64,000 bases of DNA from Marinomonas profundimaris (GCF_000508165.1 NZ_AYOZ01000012.1:62001-126000), one strand, 5' to 3'. Numbered from the stretch's first letter, positions 7,568 to 17,867 are shown. Program-made: numbers and translations. Notes: generated by a model not told the origin, from the sequence alone.

Positions 7568-9235
7568 GTGCGGTGGATCTTTCTTTGCTTAAGCGTGATT
7601 TTTTTGGCTGGTTGCGCCACCTACAAACAAGACATTGAAGCCGGATTAAGCCTAGCGAAAGAAGGCGAATGGAAAGAAGCCGAAGCGAAACTAGAAGGTG
7701 TATTAGACAACTCACAAGACAAGCTACTTTATTACATGGAGATTGGCGCGCTCGCCCAGAACCAAGGCGATTTTGAACGCAGCAACGCCCTGCTAGAACA
7801 AGCAGAAAGAATGAGCGACACCTTCTTCCCAGAGAATTTTACGAATCGCTCTTGGGCGTTATTAAGCAATCCAAGACAAAGTGATTACCACGGTAGCGGC
7901 ATGGAGCGAGTTTACATCAGCTACCTAAAATCCATGAATTACCTCGCCTTAGCGGCAGGTGAAAACAACACTGCAAAAAAACGTCACTTGAACGACGCCG
8001 CCTTGGTTGAAGTTCGTCGTATTGATATTAAACTCAATGAAATTCGCGCACAAAATCCCAGTTATCAAGATTTGAACGCCAAAGAAAACCAAGCCTTCTA
8101 CATGAAGGCATTAAGTTGGTTAGGAGATTTTTATACTGGCGGCCGAGATACAGACCAATTCCTCTACCGTGATGACGCGTGGGCGCGTTATATGGAAGGC
8201 CTACAATACGAAATAAATGGCGAATACGACGACGCGCGCATCAGCTATCAAAAAGCCGCCAATTTGTACGAAGATGGCTACGCAAAACAATACGACTTAC
8301 CAACAGTCACGTCAGAGCGCGCATGGTTAGACACTATCCGTATGATGCAAAAAGGCGGTTTTAGCCAGAGTGAAATCCAACAACAAGTCAATGCCAAGCT
8401 GTCAGCTGAGATGCAGGAAACACTCAAGCAATATCAGAGCGGCGATGCGGAATTGGTTGTCTTAGAACACCAAGGCTTTATTCCCGATAAGCGTGAAATG
8501 ACATTATTGCTGTACGCGGATCCACGCGCATACTCATTGGTTTTGGAACCGCTTCACGGCGGAGGCAGCATCGAAGCGAATGACGCTTTTCGTTGGTTTA
8601 CCATGGTCTATGCCGATATTAATCCACTCAACCTAATTGCCAACTACAAAACGGGCGGCGCGTGGGGCACCTTTTCCGGCATTTTTACCAAACGAGTCAT
8701 TCTTGGACGTCCAGTTTGGCAGCAACTTAACTCTGCCAAGGTCGATACATTACTTACCCAACAAACCATTCGTGTTACCGTGCCTTACTATGGTCGCTTC
8801 ACTTTGGACAAACATCAAACCACACTGCAAGTGAATAACCCCAAGGCCAAGGTTAAAAATCACAGCGTAAGAATGACATCGCTCGCCGACATTTCGTTTC
8901 AAGAACAACTCGCACAAGCGCAACGAGACATTTATGAAGGTTTAATCCGAGAATTATTGCGCAGTTGGTTGGCGTATCAAGTGGCGGCCAATGTTCAAGA
9001 TGAAAGCGCCAGTTTGATATTAAACCTTATTGGACAAGTTGCCGTGTTTGCGTCGTCTGCCGCCGATACTCGAAATTGGCTCACACTGCCAGCGCAAGTC
9101 AGGCTAACACGAGAACCGCTGCCACCAGGAGAATACACGCCAGACTATACGGTGAATAAGAAAACCTTCTCTCTTGGCAAAGTGAACTTAGAAGCGAATA
9201 AAATTACGCTTTGGAATCTACGCAATCCGAATTAA
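7568..9235 (+). CDS. COG3014-family outer-membrane lipoprotein with TPR-like N-terminus
   Basis: This 555-residue lipoprotein starts at a GTG; its signal peptide ends in the lipobox LAGC with C16 as the lipidated residue. Residues about 25-90 look like TPR helices (KEGEWKEAEAKLEGVL, NQGDFERSNALLEQAE). A second helical region near 210-230 has NGEYDDARISYQKAA. The C-terminal half is beta-rich. The sequence resembles the COG3014 family, often found beside LpoB-type genes. It is the first large gene of an envelope lipoprotein operon, overlapping the stop region of the small membrane peptide. A role in cell-wall synthase control is inferred from the neighbours. No catalytic motif is visible. Confidence 0.75.
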   Translation: MRWIFLCLSVIFLAGCATYKQDIEAGLSLAKEGEWKEAEAKLEGVLDNSQDKLLYYMEIGALAQNQGDFERSNALLEQAERMSDTFFPENFTNRSWALLSNPRQSDYHGSGMERVYISYLKSMNYLALAAGENNTAKKRHLNDAALVEVRRIDIKLNEIRAQNPSYQDLNAKENQAFYMKALSWLGDFYTGGRDTDQFLYRDDAWARYMEGLQYEINGEYDDARISYQKAANLYEDGYAKQYDLPTVTSERAWLDTIRMMQKGGFSQSEIQQQVNAKLSAEMQETLKQYQSGDAELVVLEHQGFIPDKREMTLLLYADPRAYSLVLEPLHGGGSIEANDAFRWFTMVYADINPLNLIANYKTGGAWGTFSGIFTKRVILGRPVWQQLNSAKVDTLLTQQTIRVTVPYYGRFTLDKHQTTLQVNNPKAKVKNHSVRMTSLADISFQEQLAQAQRDIYEGLIRELLRSWLAYQVAANVQDESASLILNLIGQVAVFASSAADTRNWLTLPAQVRLTREPLPPGEYTPDYTVNKKTFSLGKVNLEANKITLWNLRNPN

Positions 9236-9287
9236 ATTGATTACACTAAATGCCTAGTTTTAGGTAAAAGGACGTAAGGAAAATACT

Positions 9288-9914
9288 ATGTACATTGATA
9301 AACTAACATTGTCTAAATGGGCTTCTCTGTCATGGAAAAGCATGTTCACGCTCTTTATGGCCGCATTATTAACCGCTTGTTCTGGCAGTGTAAAACGCAT
9401 CGATACCAATGAGGATGTGATGCTATCAGACCGTTGGAATGACACCGATTCCCGTCTCGTAGCGGAAGAAATGATGGGGGACATGCTGACCTTCCCTTGG
9501 TTCCGTGACTACAACTTCAGTCAAAAAGGCAATCCAACGGTGATCGTTCAGACGATTCGTAACAAAACCTCCGAGCACATTCCAGTCGACACCTTTATCA
9601 ACGACATCAAACGCAGCCTACTGCGCGCCGGTAAAGTAGATTTTGTTGTGTCAGGCGCAGAACGAGACGAAATTCGTACTGAGCGCGAAGAACAAGCTTT
9701 GAACGCGGCACCAGATACCGTAGCGAAGTTCGGTCTAGAACAAGGTGCAGGGTTTGCCTTATCCGGCACCATCAATTCCATCGTGGACTCAAACGGCGAC
9801 CAACGTGTTAGCTTCTACCAAGTGGATTTAAAACTGATCGATATGACAACCAACCGCGAAGTGTGGAATGGTCAGAAGAAACTTAAAAAATTGGCAGACA
9901 AAGGTTTCTTCTAA
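9288..9914 (+). CDS. LpoB-like penicillin-binding-protein activator lipoprotein
   Basis: This 208-residue lipoprotein has a long signal region and the lipobox LTAC with C31. The mature part carries the LpoB core: NPTVIVQTIRNKTSEHIPVD, a helix DIKRSLLRAGKVDFV, and LSGTINSIVDSN followed by the strand YQVDLKLIDMTTNREVWN. LpoB reaches from the outer membrane through the peptidoglycan to activate PBP1b in enterobacteria. The linker here is short, so reach and partner may differ. AAGGA lies 8 bases upstream of the ATG. The gene sits between COG3014 and LPP20-type genes; family level is confident, partner enzyme unknown. Confidence 0.85.
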   Translation: MYIDKLTLSKWASLSWKSMFTLFMAALLTACSGSVKRIDTNEDVMLSDRWNDTDSRLVAEEMMGDMLTFPWFRDYNFSQKGNPTVIVQTIRNKTSEHIPVDTFINDIKRSLLRAGKVDFVVSGAERDEIRTEREEQALNAAPDTVAKFGLEQGAGFALSGTINSIVDSNGDQRVSFYQVDLKLIDMTTNREVWNGQKKLKKLADKGFF

Positions 9915-9916
9915 TA

Positions 9917-10945
9917 ATGAAATCTTCCGTCCTTCCAATGCCGTTAAACTGGATCATGGTAACGGGGCTGTTACTCACTCTGACAGGGTGTTTAGGCTCC
10001 AATACCAAATCTGATCAAGCACAAGAGACGATGCCAAATTGGGTGTCGTCTCCCCCAAAAGACAGCACCCATTTGTATGGCGTTGGCAGTGCACCACGCA
10101 TTGAGAACATTGCTTTGGCGTTTACTCAAGCAGAGCAAAACGGCAACGCTCAAATCGCACAACAGCTGCGAACTCAAGTGAGCCAAGTCAACACACAAGA
10201 TACTCAAGTCCGATCAGGCCAAGGTGGTGAGCAAGTTTCAAAGATACAAACCGCTTACACCCAAGTCACCACATCACCGATTGAGCTAGAACAAGCCATC
10301 AACCAACAACGCTTCACTGGACAAAATTACGTTTACGCACTGCAAGCGATTGATCGCACTCGTATTGTCGCCAAGTTAACGTTCGCCATCAACGAAACAG
10401 ATAATCAAATCCGTAAACAAGCGTCTATCCTGACCACGCCACTGCCTAAGCCACCCGCTGTACAAGATTGGCAAGTGTATATGCAACTTATTCCACACTT
10501 TGCTCAACGTAAAGCGTACGCAGAAGAGCTTAGCCTGTACTCCACCGAGCGTACTTTGGCTGGACAAGCCGACGCAGACATTCAAATTATTGAAGCGCAA
10601 CTGAGTAAAGCATTAGCCAGCTTTGGCTTTGATACGTCTAAAACAAACCAAGCAGACGCGTTAGCCAGCGCCTTGTCACATTTTGGATTAACGCCAAAAG
10701 CCAATTCTCTTTTCAAACTCAATAGCCGAACCCAGCAACACCACGAAACACAAGGTGGGCGTTTTTATGTCTTTGAAGACGGCACACTGGAACTCATGGA
10801 CCCAACTGGCTCTCGACTGGCTTCTTGGACCGTCAGTTCTCGAGGTATCGCCAAGCGCTTAGAAAGTGCTCAAGAAAAAGCGACATTAAACTGGGCGAAT
10901 CAAGCCATTGAAGCCATGTTCACCTGGTTAACCCGTTTGGATTAA
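9917..10945 (+). CDS. LPP20-family lipoprotein
   Basis: This 342-residue protein has a signal peptide with the lipobox LTGC (C25). The mature part contains the LPP20/LpoB-neighbour signature PNWVSSPPKDSTHLYGVGSA, followed by a helical region rich in glutamine with AEQNGNAQIAQQLRTQVS. The C-terminal quarter has YVFEDGTLELMDPTGS, which resembles a small beta repeat. It starts three bases after the lpoB stop, so it is translationally coupled. Proteins of this type sit at the outer membrane and are found with LpoB or flagellar genes. A specific function is not known, and I infer only an envelope role. Confidence 0.75.
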   Translation: MKSSVLPMPLNWIMVTGLLLTLTGCLGSNTKSDQAQETMPNWVSSPPKDSTHLYGVGSAPRIENIALAFTQAEQNGNAQIAQQLRTQVSQVNTQDTQVRSGQGGEQVSKIQTAYTQVTTSPIELEQAINQQRFTGQNYVYALQAIDRTRIVAKLTFAINETDNQIRKQASILTTPLPKPPAVQDWQVYMQLIPHFAQRKAYAEELSLYSTERTLAGQADADIQIIEAQLSKALASFGFDTSKTNQADALASALSHFGLTPKANSLFKLNSRTQQHHETQGGRFYVFEDGTLELMDPTGSRLASWTVSSRGIAKRLESAQEKATLNWANQAIEAMFTWLTRLD

Positions 10946-10971
10946 ACCTAATTGGATTAGCGCTAAAACAC

Positions 10972-11009
10972 GCACAAAAAACGGCCCCAGTAGGCGCCGT
11001 TTTTTGTGC
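10972..11009. terminator. Bidirectional terminator between lipoprotein operon and TRAP system 1
   Basis: The 14-base arms GCACAAAAAACGGC (10972-10985) and GCCGTTTTTTGTGC (10996-11009) give A and T runs on both strands. It separates the convergent ends of the LPP20 and dctM genes. Confidence 0.85.
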
Positions 11010-11051
11010 TTTCAATGTTTATAAGCGAAACAGGGTCGTTCTATCAATCCG

Positions 11052-12338
11052 TTACACCAAGCCAATGGCCAACATTGGAAACGCCACAATCAGCGCTAAG
11101 CGAAGTAAGTCTGAGATCACAAATGGCATAACGCCTTTGTACATATCGCCAATGGATATGTGGGGCGCCACCGATTTAATCACAAACACATTCATGCCCA
11201 CCGGAGGCGTAATCAAGCCTAACTCCACCGTGATCACCGCCACGATACCGAACCAAATGGGATCAAAGCCAGCCGCTTGAATGAGCGGATACACCACAGG
11301 CACAGTAAGCAACAACATCGCGATGCTGTCCATGACACAACCCAGCACCATAAACAGAATCAACACACAAAATAGCACCATGTAAGGCCCTAAATGCAGG
11401 CTGTCGACATATTCAACCAAAGAGAATGAGATCCGTGACACAGAAAGAAAATAGCCAAACACCTCAGCACCAATGATCATAAAGAAGATCATCGCAGACA
11501 TAACCAAGGTTTCACCGACCGCATCTTTAAACTGTTCGAAGCGCATGCCACGTACAATAGCAATCAATAAGGTGGCTCCCGCGCCTACGGCAGACGCTTC
11601 CGTTGGTGTGAACCAACCACTATAGATACCGCCGATAATAAACACAAAGACGCCAGTAAAAGGCACTAACCCCTTAAGGCCAAGAATCTTTTCTTTTAAG
11701 GTTGTCGCTTTACCTGGTTGCGCAATATTTGGAAAAACCGTTACCAACACCGCCACTGTTAGACCGTACATGACCAACCCAAGCAAACCTGGAATTACAC
11801 CCGCAATAAACATGGCGCCGACCGACTGCTCGGTGATCAAGGCGTACAATAGCAGAGCGATTGAAGGTGGAATCATGATGCCTAACGTGCCACCCGCCGC
11901 TAACACACCGGTTGCTAACGTTGGTGCATAGCCATTTTTTTCCATTTCAGGGAGCGCAACACGCGACATGCTGGCCGCAGTCGCCATTGATGAACCTGAA
12001 ATCGCGGAAAAAATCCCGCAAGACGTCACTGCTGCCAGCGCCATTCCACCACGCCAGCTACCAAACATCGCCCTTGCGCCTTGGAATAGCTCTTGCGACA
12101 TCCCAGATTTGGACGCAAACACCCCCATAAGAATAAACATGGGAATGGGACTAAAGCTATAATTAGACAGTGTTTCAAAAGGCCCACTGGCAAGAATAGA
12201 AACAGCGGGATCAAATGCGACAATCCAACCAAAACCCACAAAACCTGCCAACGCCATCGTCAAGGCAACAGGTGCACGCAGTGCAATTAGCAGCAGCATG
12301 GCTGCGATACAAATAATACCTATCATCGAAGTACTCAT
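11052..12338 (-). CDS. TRAP transporter large permease (DctM), system 1
   Basis: This 428-residue protein is very hydrophobic with about 12 membrane segments, the normal size for DctM. Family motifs are visible: PIPMFILMGVFASKSGMS near residue 66, TGVLAAGGTLGIMIPPSI near 145 and ELGLITPPVGMNVFVIKS in the C-terminal part. DctM forms the elevator-type sodium-driven channel with DctQ. Its ATG overlaps the dctQ stop by four bases, so the two are coupled. Substrate cannot be read from the permease. It ends next to the bidirectional terminator shared with the lipoprotein operon. Confidence 0.93.
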   Translation of the reverse strand: MSTSMIGIICIAAMLLLIALRAPVALTMALAGFVGFGWIVAFDPAVSILASGPFETLSNYSFSPIPMFILMGVFASKSGMSQELFQGARAMFGSWRGGMALAAVTSCGIFSAISGSSMATAASMSRVALPEMEKNGYAPTLATGVLAAGGTLGIMIPPSIALLLYALITEQSVGAMFIAGVIPGLLGLVMYGLTVAVLVTVFPNIAQPGKATTLKEKILGLKGLVPFTGVFVFIIGGIYSGWFTPTEASAVGAGATLLIAIVRGMRFEQFKDAVGETLVMSAMIFFMIIGAEVFGYFLSVSRISFSLVEYVDSLHLGPYMVLFCVLILFMVLGCVMDSIAMLLLTVPVVYPLIQAAGFDPIWFGIVAVITVELGLITPPVGMNVFVIKSVAPHISIGDMYKGVMPFVISDLLRLALIVAFPMLAIGLV

Positions 12339-12844
12339 GACTCGGCCTTTTTAGAAAATAATAACGACAACGTATACGTTACTGCTGACACAGTAAGCAT
12401 AAAGGTTGCAAAACAAGCCACCGCATAAAAATACGTCAATGGAATCAATAAGTCCTGAGTCGTTTCATAACTCATCTCAGCTTCACCCACCAAGTGATAA
12501 AAGCTGTAACTCATACCCGCGCCCATCAACCCAAAACAAAAAATATAAACAGCTTCCAGTACTTTTTTCGTTCGCGGTTGAAGCCGTTCCGTAAACAGGT
12601 CAACAATGACCTGTGAACGGCTAACAGAGTGCGGAAGAATGAAGAGCACGGTAAACAGCAGACTGTATTTCACCAACTCAATGCCACCGAGAATAGTCCA
12701 ATCCACTGAACCATTCGTTATAGTAAACAAACCTCGGGTGAAAACATCAAACAGGGTAACCACCATCATTGTGATTAAAAACACCCCGCCCAACAAATGC
12801 ATTCCATGCGTGATACGCTCTATTAATTGAGCTATTACCTTCAT
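12335..12844 (-). CDS. TRAP transporter small permease (DctQ), system 1
   Basis: This protein has about 169 residues from the ATG at 12844, which has GGAGAG upstream; the longer reading from 12877 lacks a site. It has four predicted membrane helices with FTRGLFTITNGSVDWTI between the first two and LPHSVSRSQVIVDLF in the central loop, the usual DctQ layout. DctQ anchors and stabilises DctM in the inner membrane. The gene lies between dctP and dctM. No intercistronic hairpin is evident in the gap after dctP, unlike the other two TRAP systems here. Confidence 0.88.
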   Translation of the reverse strand: MKVIAQLIERITHGMHLLGGVFLITMMVVTLFDVFTRGLFTITNGSVDWTILGGIELVKYSLLFTVLFILPHSVSRSQVIVDLFTERLQPRTKKVLEAVYIFCFGLMGAGMSYSFYHLVGEAEMSYETTQDLLIPLTYFYAVACFATFMLTVSAVTYTLSLLFSKKAES

Positions 12845-12892
12845 TAAAACTCTCCAACTACCACAACTCTTGGTCATATCTATACGCTTTCG

Positions 12893-13924
12893 TTATTTAC
12901 AAGCGGACTGAGACAATTCAACGGCACGAGCATATACCTTATAAGAAGGTAAGCCTTTTGCTTGCAGTTCATTCAAGTAATCTTCTGTTGCTTGATAAAG
13001 AACTGGTTTCCATAAAGGATTCTCTGCACCGCCTTCAATGACGTTGATTTTGTGTCCCATTTCAATGGCTTGAGCACGACCTTTCGCATCCAAATCATCA
13101 AATACGGTCGCGGCTTTCTTAGACCATTCAATGCCTGAGTTATGATCAATAACCTTTTTAAGATCCGCTGGAAGACGGTTATAAAAAGATTTATTAATGG
13201 TCATTATGAAGGCAAGTGTATAAAGACCACCCACTTCCGTATGGTGTGGTGTTAGTTCATTCAAGCGGAACGTGTATTCCCCTTCCCAAGGCAAAGCAAC
13301 ACCATCAATCACGCCACGTTGAGTAGACTGATAAGACGCAGGTGCTGGCATACCAACAGGCTGAGCACCTAGACCTTCAAGCAATTTTGCAACCACAGCC
13401 GTAGGGCGGCGAATGCGCAAACCTTCTAAGTCTTTCGGTACTTTGATTTCTTTATTGGTGGTATGAATGCCGCCTGGCCCATGCGTAAACAAGAACAGAG
13501 GTTTGGTTTGACGGTATTCGTTTGAAATCAGGCCTTCATCGTACAAAGACTGAACGATACAAGAACCTTGTGCCGCATTTTGAGACACACCGGGTAACTC
13601 AACAATTTGCGTTAGCGGGAAACGGTTTGCTGTGTAGCCTTGAACCGACACAGACACATCGGCGATGCTATTTTTAACGGCATCGTATTGCGCTGGTGGT
13701 TTAGCAAGCGTGCTGGATGGGTACATCTGAACATCAATACGTCCATTCGATTCCGTTTCTACGGCCTCAGCCCATTTCATAAATAAATTTTTACTTGGCC
13801 CTGATACTTCTGGAAAGAAGTGACTGAAACGCAAAGTATATTCAGCGGATGCGTTAGCTTGAGCGCTAACAATGGCGGATGCGGCAACAGCAGTGATTGC
13901 GGCCTGCTTGATTATTTTTATCAT
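12893..13924 (-). CDS. TRAP transporter substrate-binding protein (DctP), system 1
   Basis: The protein has about 343 residues from the ATG at 13924, which has GGGAG upstream; an upstream ATG at 13963 is unlikely. A signal peptide ends near AQANASA. The mature part is a DctP-family binding protein: YTLRFSHFFPEVSGPSKN, the conserved arginine region LEGLRIRRPTAVVAKLLE, and GVIDGVALPWEGEYTFR. The arginine normally binds the substrate carboxylate. No enzyme genes adjoin this operon, so the ligand cannot be guessed. A plausible -10 box (TATAAT on the minus strand, 14027-14022) lies about 100 bases upstream. Confidence 0.9.
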   Translation of the reverse strand: MIKIIKQAAITAVAASAIVSAQANASAEYTLRFSHFFPEVSGPSKNLFMKWAEAVETESNGRIDVQMYPSSTLAKPPAQYDAVKNSIADVSVSVQGYTANRFPLTQIVELPGVSQNAAQGSCIVQSLYDEGLISNEYRQTKPLFLFTHGPGGIHTTNKEIKVPKDLEGLRIRRPTAVVAKLLEGLGAQPVGMPAPASYQSTQRGVIDGVALPWEGEYTFRLNELTPHHTEVGGLYTLAFIMTINKSFYNRLPADLKKVIDHNSGIEWSKKAATVFDDLDAKGRAQAIEMGHKINVIEGGAENPLWKPVLYQATEDYLNELQAKGLPSYKVYARAVELSQSACK

Positions 13925-14445
13925 GATCGACTCCCAAAATAGCTTTATTGTTTTTTTATACAATTTTTAGAACTGATTTACCTTTATGAGATTAACAACC
14001 TAATGATCGAAAAGGTAATTGATTATAAGTGAGAGGTATTGAAAAATTGGATAGCACTATTGTCTTTTTTGAGAAACCAATCGTTTCCAGCCGCCTAAAA
14101 AAGCCAACATTAATTTATAATTAATTGATATTATTAAATAATTTATATTATTAAGCGATGTTTAAAAAAAAGACACCCCTTTCATTTTTTCATAAAGCAC
14201 AAGGCCTGAAGTATCCCCCTATTTGAAAACATCGAGAGATATTTTCAGCATATTCCTTGTGATGGGTTAATCATTTTATAAAAGGGCATCACATCGAAAC
14301 AACCAATGAAGAATGCCCCACCCCCAGTGTAAAAACACACCTTTTAGCGGCATTAAAGGTACGCGCTAACCATTCTAAACTCTGTTAAACTGCGCAGTCT
14401 TGAGTCACTCGCTGTGAGTGGTTTTACATATCATTAGGAACACCA
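13925..14445. other. AT-rich 521-base intergenic region
   Basis: This gap separates the divergent TRAP system 1 and SEC-C genes. It holds a minus-strand -10 candidate (14022-14027) and a long AT-rich stretch (14100-14165). Short inverted repeats include GGGCAT/ATGCCC around 14284-14317 and CACTC/GAGTG just before the SEC-C gene (14406-14420). I see no convincing ORF or RNA gene. Confidence 0.5.
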
Positions 14446-14778
14446 GTGTCAAAATTCTTTTATCGTGGTAGACCCGATATCATGGGTAAGCATAACCAAG
14501 GCAATTATCAGCCTAAGCCTAAAGTAAAATCTGGTAGCGAAGAAAACCCGCTAATTTTACAAGTACAAAGCACCGAGCGTGAACGTGAAATAAACGCCAT
14601 ATTGGTCGCTAACAACTTAATTGCCAACATTAGCATTAACAGTGAGATTGAGGAGGACATTACGTCTTTGGACTTCTTATTAAACAAACCTGTTACTCAA
14701 CTTGTTGAAAAAACACCACAACGCAACGACCCGTGTTCGTGTGGTAGCAATAAAAAATACAAAAAATGCTGCGGCTAA
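14446..14778 (+). CDS. Small SWIM/SEC-C metal-binding motif protein (PBPRA1643-like)
   Basis: This 110-residue protein begins at GTG (14446) with AGGA at correct spacing. The N-terminal motif KFFYRGRPDIMGKHNQG and the C-terminal zinc motif DPCSCGSNKKYKKCCG match the small SEC-C family named for PBPRA1643. The SEC-C motif (CxCGSxxKxKxCC) binds zinc and, in SecA, contacts SecB and ribosomes. This protein is not SecA, since the motor domains are missing. Its function is not known. It stands alone with its own terminator. A short CACTC/GAGTG hairpin lies just upstream of the start. Confidence 0.8.
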   Translation: MSKFFYRGRPDIMGKHNQGNYQPKPKVKSGSEENPLILQVQSTEREREINAILVANNLIANISINSEIEEDITSLDFLLNKPVTQLVEKTPQRNDPCSCGSNKKYKKCCG

Positions 14779-14843
14779 AATCCCCCCGTTTAAGCATTTT
14801 AGCTTGATGGTTTGTTTTAAATAAATGTGCCTATCAAGTCTCT

Positions 14844-14885
14844 AAAAAAAGCGGCTGTAATAAACATTACATTGCCGCTTTTTTT
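14844..14885 (+). terminator. Strong terminator after the SEC-C gene
   Basis: Arms AAAAAAAGCGGC (14844-14855) and GCCGCTTTTTTT (14874-14885) enclose a second stem TGTAAT/ATTACA. A and T runs on both sides make it usable from either strand, so it may also serve the convergent pobA gene. Confidence 0.9.
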
Positions 14886-14907
14886 GCTACGAGCACACCT
14901 TTATTGC

Positions 14908-16116
<1,209 letters not shown>

Positions 16117-16141
16117 TCACCTTAATTTATTGTTTTTCTAA

Positions 16142-16163
16142 ATGCTGATGACGTATTCAGCAT
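16142..16163. promoter_or_regulatory. Inverted repeat in the pobA leader
   Basis: ATGCTGA (16142-16148) and TCAGCAT (16157-16163) are perfect arms eight bases apart, 32 bases upstream of the pobA start. They could be an operator or a leader hairpin. Confidence 0.4.
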
Positions 16164-16289
16164 AGCAGTGATGCCATGGTGGAAGATTAATGATGCAAAC
16201 GTTAGGTGCTTTTTATTCAAAAAATTGTACTTTTTGATCAATTCGTATTTTAATAAATACATTTCAAAATAGATAAAAAACGAAATTTA

Positions 16290-16336
16290 TGCGATTTTAT
16301 CGCAAAAAAACCATATTAACGGGTGTTTTTATCGCA
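16290..16336. promoter_or_regulatory. Candidate PobR operator: palindrome plus half-site
   Basis: TGCGAT-TTT-ATCGCA (16290-16304) is a perfect interrupted palindrome. A further ATCGCA half-site follows at 16331-16336, in the same orientation and 32 bases downstream. Both lie in the pobA-pobR gap, upstream of pobR. An AraC-type activator binding two direct half-sites would fit. Confidence 0.5.
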
Positions 16337-16401
16337 TTTATTAGATATTGCATAAAAACATTTGAAGCACATTCCTGCACCTTTCGCAAAAGAAGAAAAA
16401 C

Positions 16402-17292
16402 ATGAAAAAAGCGAACATTCCTCATTTTGGACTTTACGGTGAATCCAGCTGGATCAACAACCCAGAGTTTTTTCATATTGAAGACATTGAATCACGCAGC
16501 AGCAACCTTGGTTGGAAAATAAACCCGCATCGTCACACACAGCTTTTTCAGATTCTCATTCTGAAATCAGGAGAAGCAAAAGTGCAATTGGATGAGCAGC
16601 AGCACAAACTGCAAGGCGCGTGGGCCATCATCGTGCCCGCAGGCGTCGTCCATGGTTTTCGATTTGCGCCTGATACAGACGGCCGAGTCATCAGTATTGC
16701 AGAGCCATTAGTCGAAGAGGCTTACCAAGAAAAAGCCGCCAACTTTATCAAACCGCTACTCAGCCAGCCGTGTTATATAAATTTTAACGGTCATCGCAAT
16801 CTATTTTCTGAACTGTGGCCGTTAATCCAACAACTTGAAAACGAGTCCGCGCGGATACGAGAAGGTCGCGCGCTAATGAGCGAATACCTGATTAAAGCCA
16901 TCTTATTATTGCTGCACCGCCAACGTATCAGCGGAGTCACGAGCATTAGTAACAAAGCCGAAGGCAGCCACGCGCAGCACCTCAAAGAATTAATTGAACA
17001 GAACTATCGGCAACACTGGAGCAGCGATCAATATGCACAGGCATTAGGCACCTCCACCAGCCGCTTAAACCGAGTCAGTAAAAGAGCGTTCAATCAAAGC
17101 ATACTCGACCTTGCTCATGACAGATTGTTAATCGAAGCCAAACGCAGTCTGATCTATACAGCACGCTCCGTAGAAGAAATAAGTTATGACTTAGGGTTCA
17201 AAGATCCAGGCTATTTTTCCCGTTTTTTTAAGCGGTCAGCGGGCATCCCACCGGGGAAATTTCGTGCACTGAGCAACCAACCTTCTATTTGA
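16402..17292 (+). CDS. pobR: AraC-family transcriptional regulator PobR
   Basis: This 296-residue protein has an N-terminal cupin sensor domain (NPHRHTQLFQILIL, WAIIVPAGVVHGFRF) and a C-terminal pair of AraC helix-turn-helix motifs ending EISYDLGFKDPGYFSRFFKR. In Pseudomonas and relatives an AraC-type PobR activates pobA in response to 4-hydroxybenzoate. The divergent arrangement with pobA and the domain order support the same role here. Acinetobacter PobR is an IclR protein, so this is the other lineage. The start has AAAAGAAGAAAAAC upstream. Confidence 0.9.
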   Translation: MKKANIPHFGLYGESSWINNPEFFHIEDIESRSSNLGWKINPHRHTQLFQILILKSGEAKVQLDEQQHKLQGAWAIIVPAGVVHGFRFAPDTDGRVISIAEPLVEEAYQEKAANFIKPLLSQPCYINFNGHRNLFSELWPLIQQLENESARIREGRALMSEYLIKAILLLLHRQRISGVTSISNKAEGSHAQHLKELIEQNYRQHWSSDQYAQALGTSTSRLNRVSKRAFNQSILDLAHDRLLIEAKRSLIYTARSVEEISYDLGFKDPGYFSRFFKRSAGIPPGKFRALSNQPSI

Positions 17293-17422
17293 TAAATGCC
17301 ACGGTCATCGTCAATAATGGTGAATTTTTCTAATCTATAAGCTGAGAATTGATCGTTTGCTGAATGATTGGTCAAATCCTATTATAGACAGCGTTAAATA
17401 TGACTTATTTCTTAGGAGAATC

Positions 17423-17608
17423 ATGATGAAAAACGATTACAAATACGACAGCTTTGGAAACCTTGATGCCGATTATTATGTAGAAAAAGCGTACGAATTA
17501 CGCCGTGCATACTACGCTGCTGCCTTCAAAAAAATCAAAGCAAGTGTAAAAGCATTTTTTGCAAACCTGACTGCAAACCGTTCAATGAAATCTGCACCAC
17601 AGCACTAA
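17423..17608 (+). CDS. Small basic protein of 61 residues
   Basis: The frame begins MMKNDYKYDSFGNLDADYYV after a clear AGGAG site (17414-17418), so the longer reading from 17357 is not needed. It continues as an amphipathic helix rich in alanine and lysine. The DADYYVEKAYELRRAYY segment resembles small proteins of the RSP_7527 type, but I hold that only weakly. There is no signal peptide or membrane segment. It lies alone between pobR and the c-di-GMP gene. Function is unknown. Confidence 0.65.
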   Translation: MMKNDYKYDSFGNLDADYYVEKAYELRRAYYAAAFKKIKASVKAFFANLTANRSMKSAPQH

Positions 17609-17838
17609 GTACCGAACGCTTTACCGTCTCAATTATTTGTATTTTCTACCGCTGTCAGAGTGTGTTTACACTAGATAGAACAGCCGCTGACAAACAAATA
17701 AACAGCAGACAATAAAGAACCTAATGTTCCCGATGATCGAACGGCAAGAATAAAAAATCGATCCGGTAACAGGGTCTTCCAACACCGTTAATCACTCTAC
17801 CCCGAACACACTACCACTCTTAATTTACGTCTCATATA
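17609..17838. other. Intergenic region before the c-di-GMP gene
   Basis: Between the small protein gene and the Pho-like repeats I see no ORF with a ribosome site and no RNA gene. A loose imperfect inverted repeat (GCTGTCAGAGTG/ACAGCCGCTGACA) near 17651-17691 is the only structure noted. Confidence 0.4.
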
Positions 17839-17867
17839 CCGTCATCAAAATGTCATAAATATGACAT
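17839..17867 (+). promoter_or_regulatory. Pho-box-like array upstream of the EAL-CBS-GGDEF gene
   Basis: Three half-sites in 11-base register, CCGTCAT (17839), ATGTCAT (17850) and ATGACAT (17861), are separated by A-rich spacers CAAA and AAAT. The PhoB consensus is CTGTCAT repeated every 11 bases with A/T spacers. It lies 50 bases upstream of the ATG. Confidence 0.6.

Noticed and set aside
14100-14165. AT-rich stretch as a possible replication origin or attachment site
   Set aside because: No DnaA-box cluster, no flanking direct repeats, no integrase or replication gene; ordinary AT-rich promoter DNA explains it.
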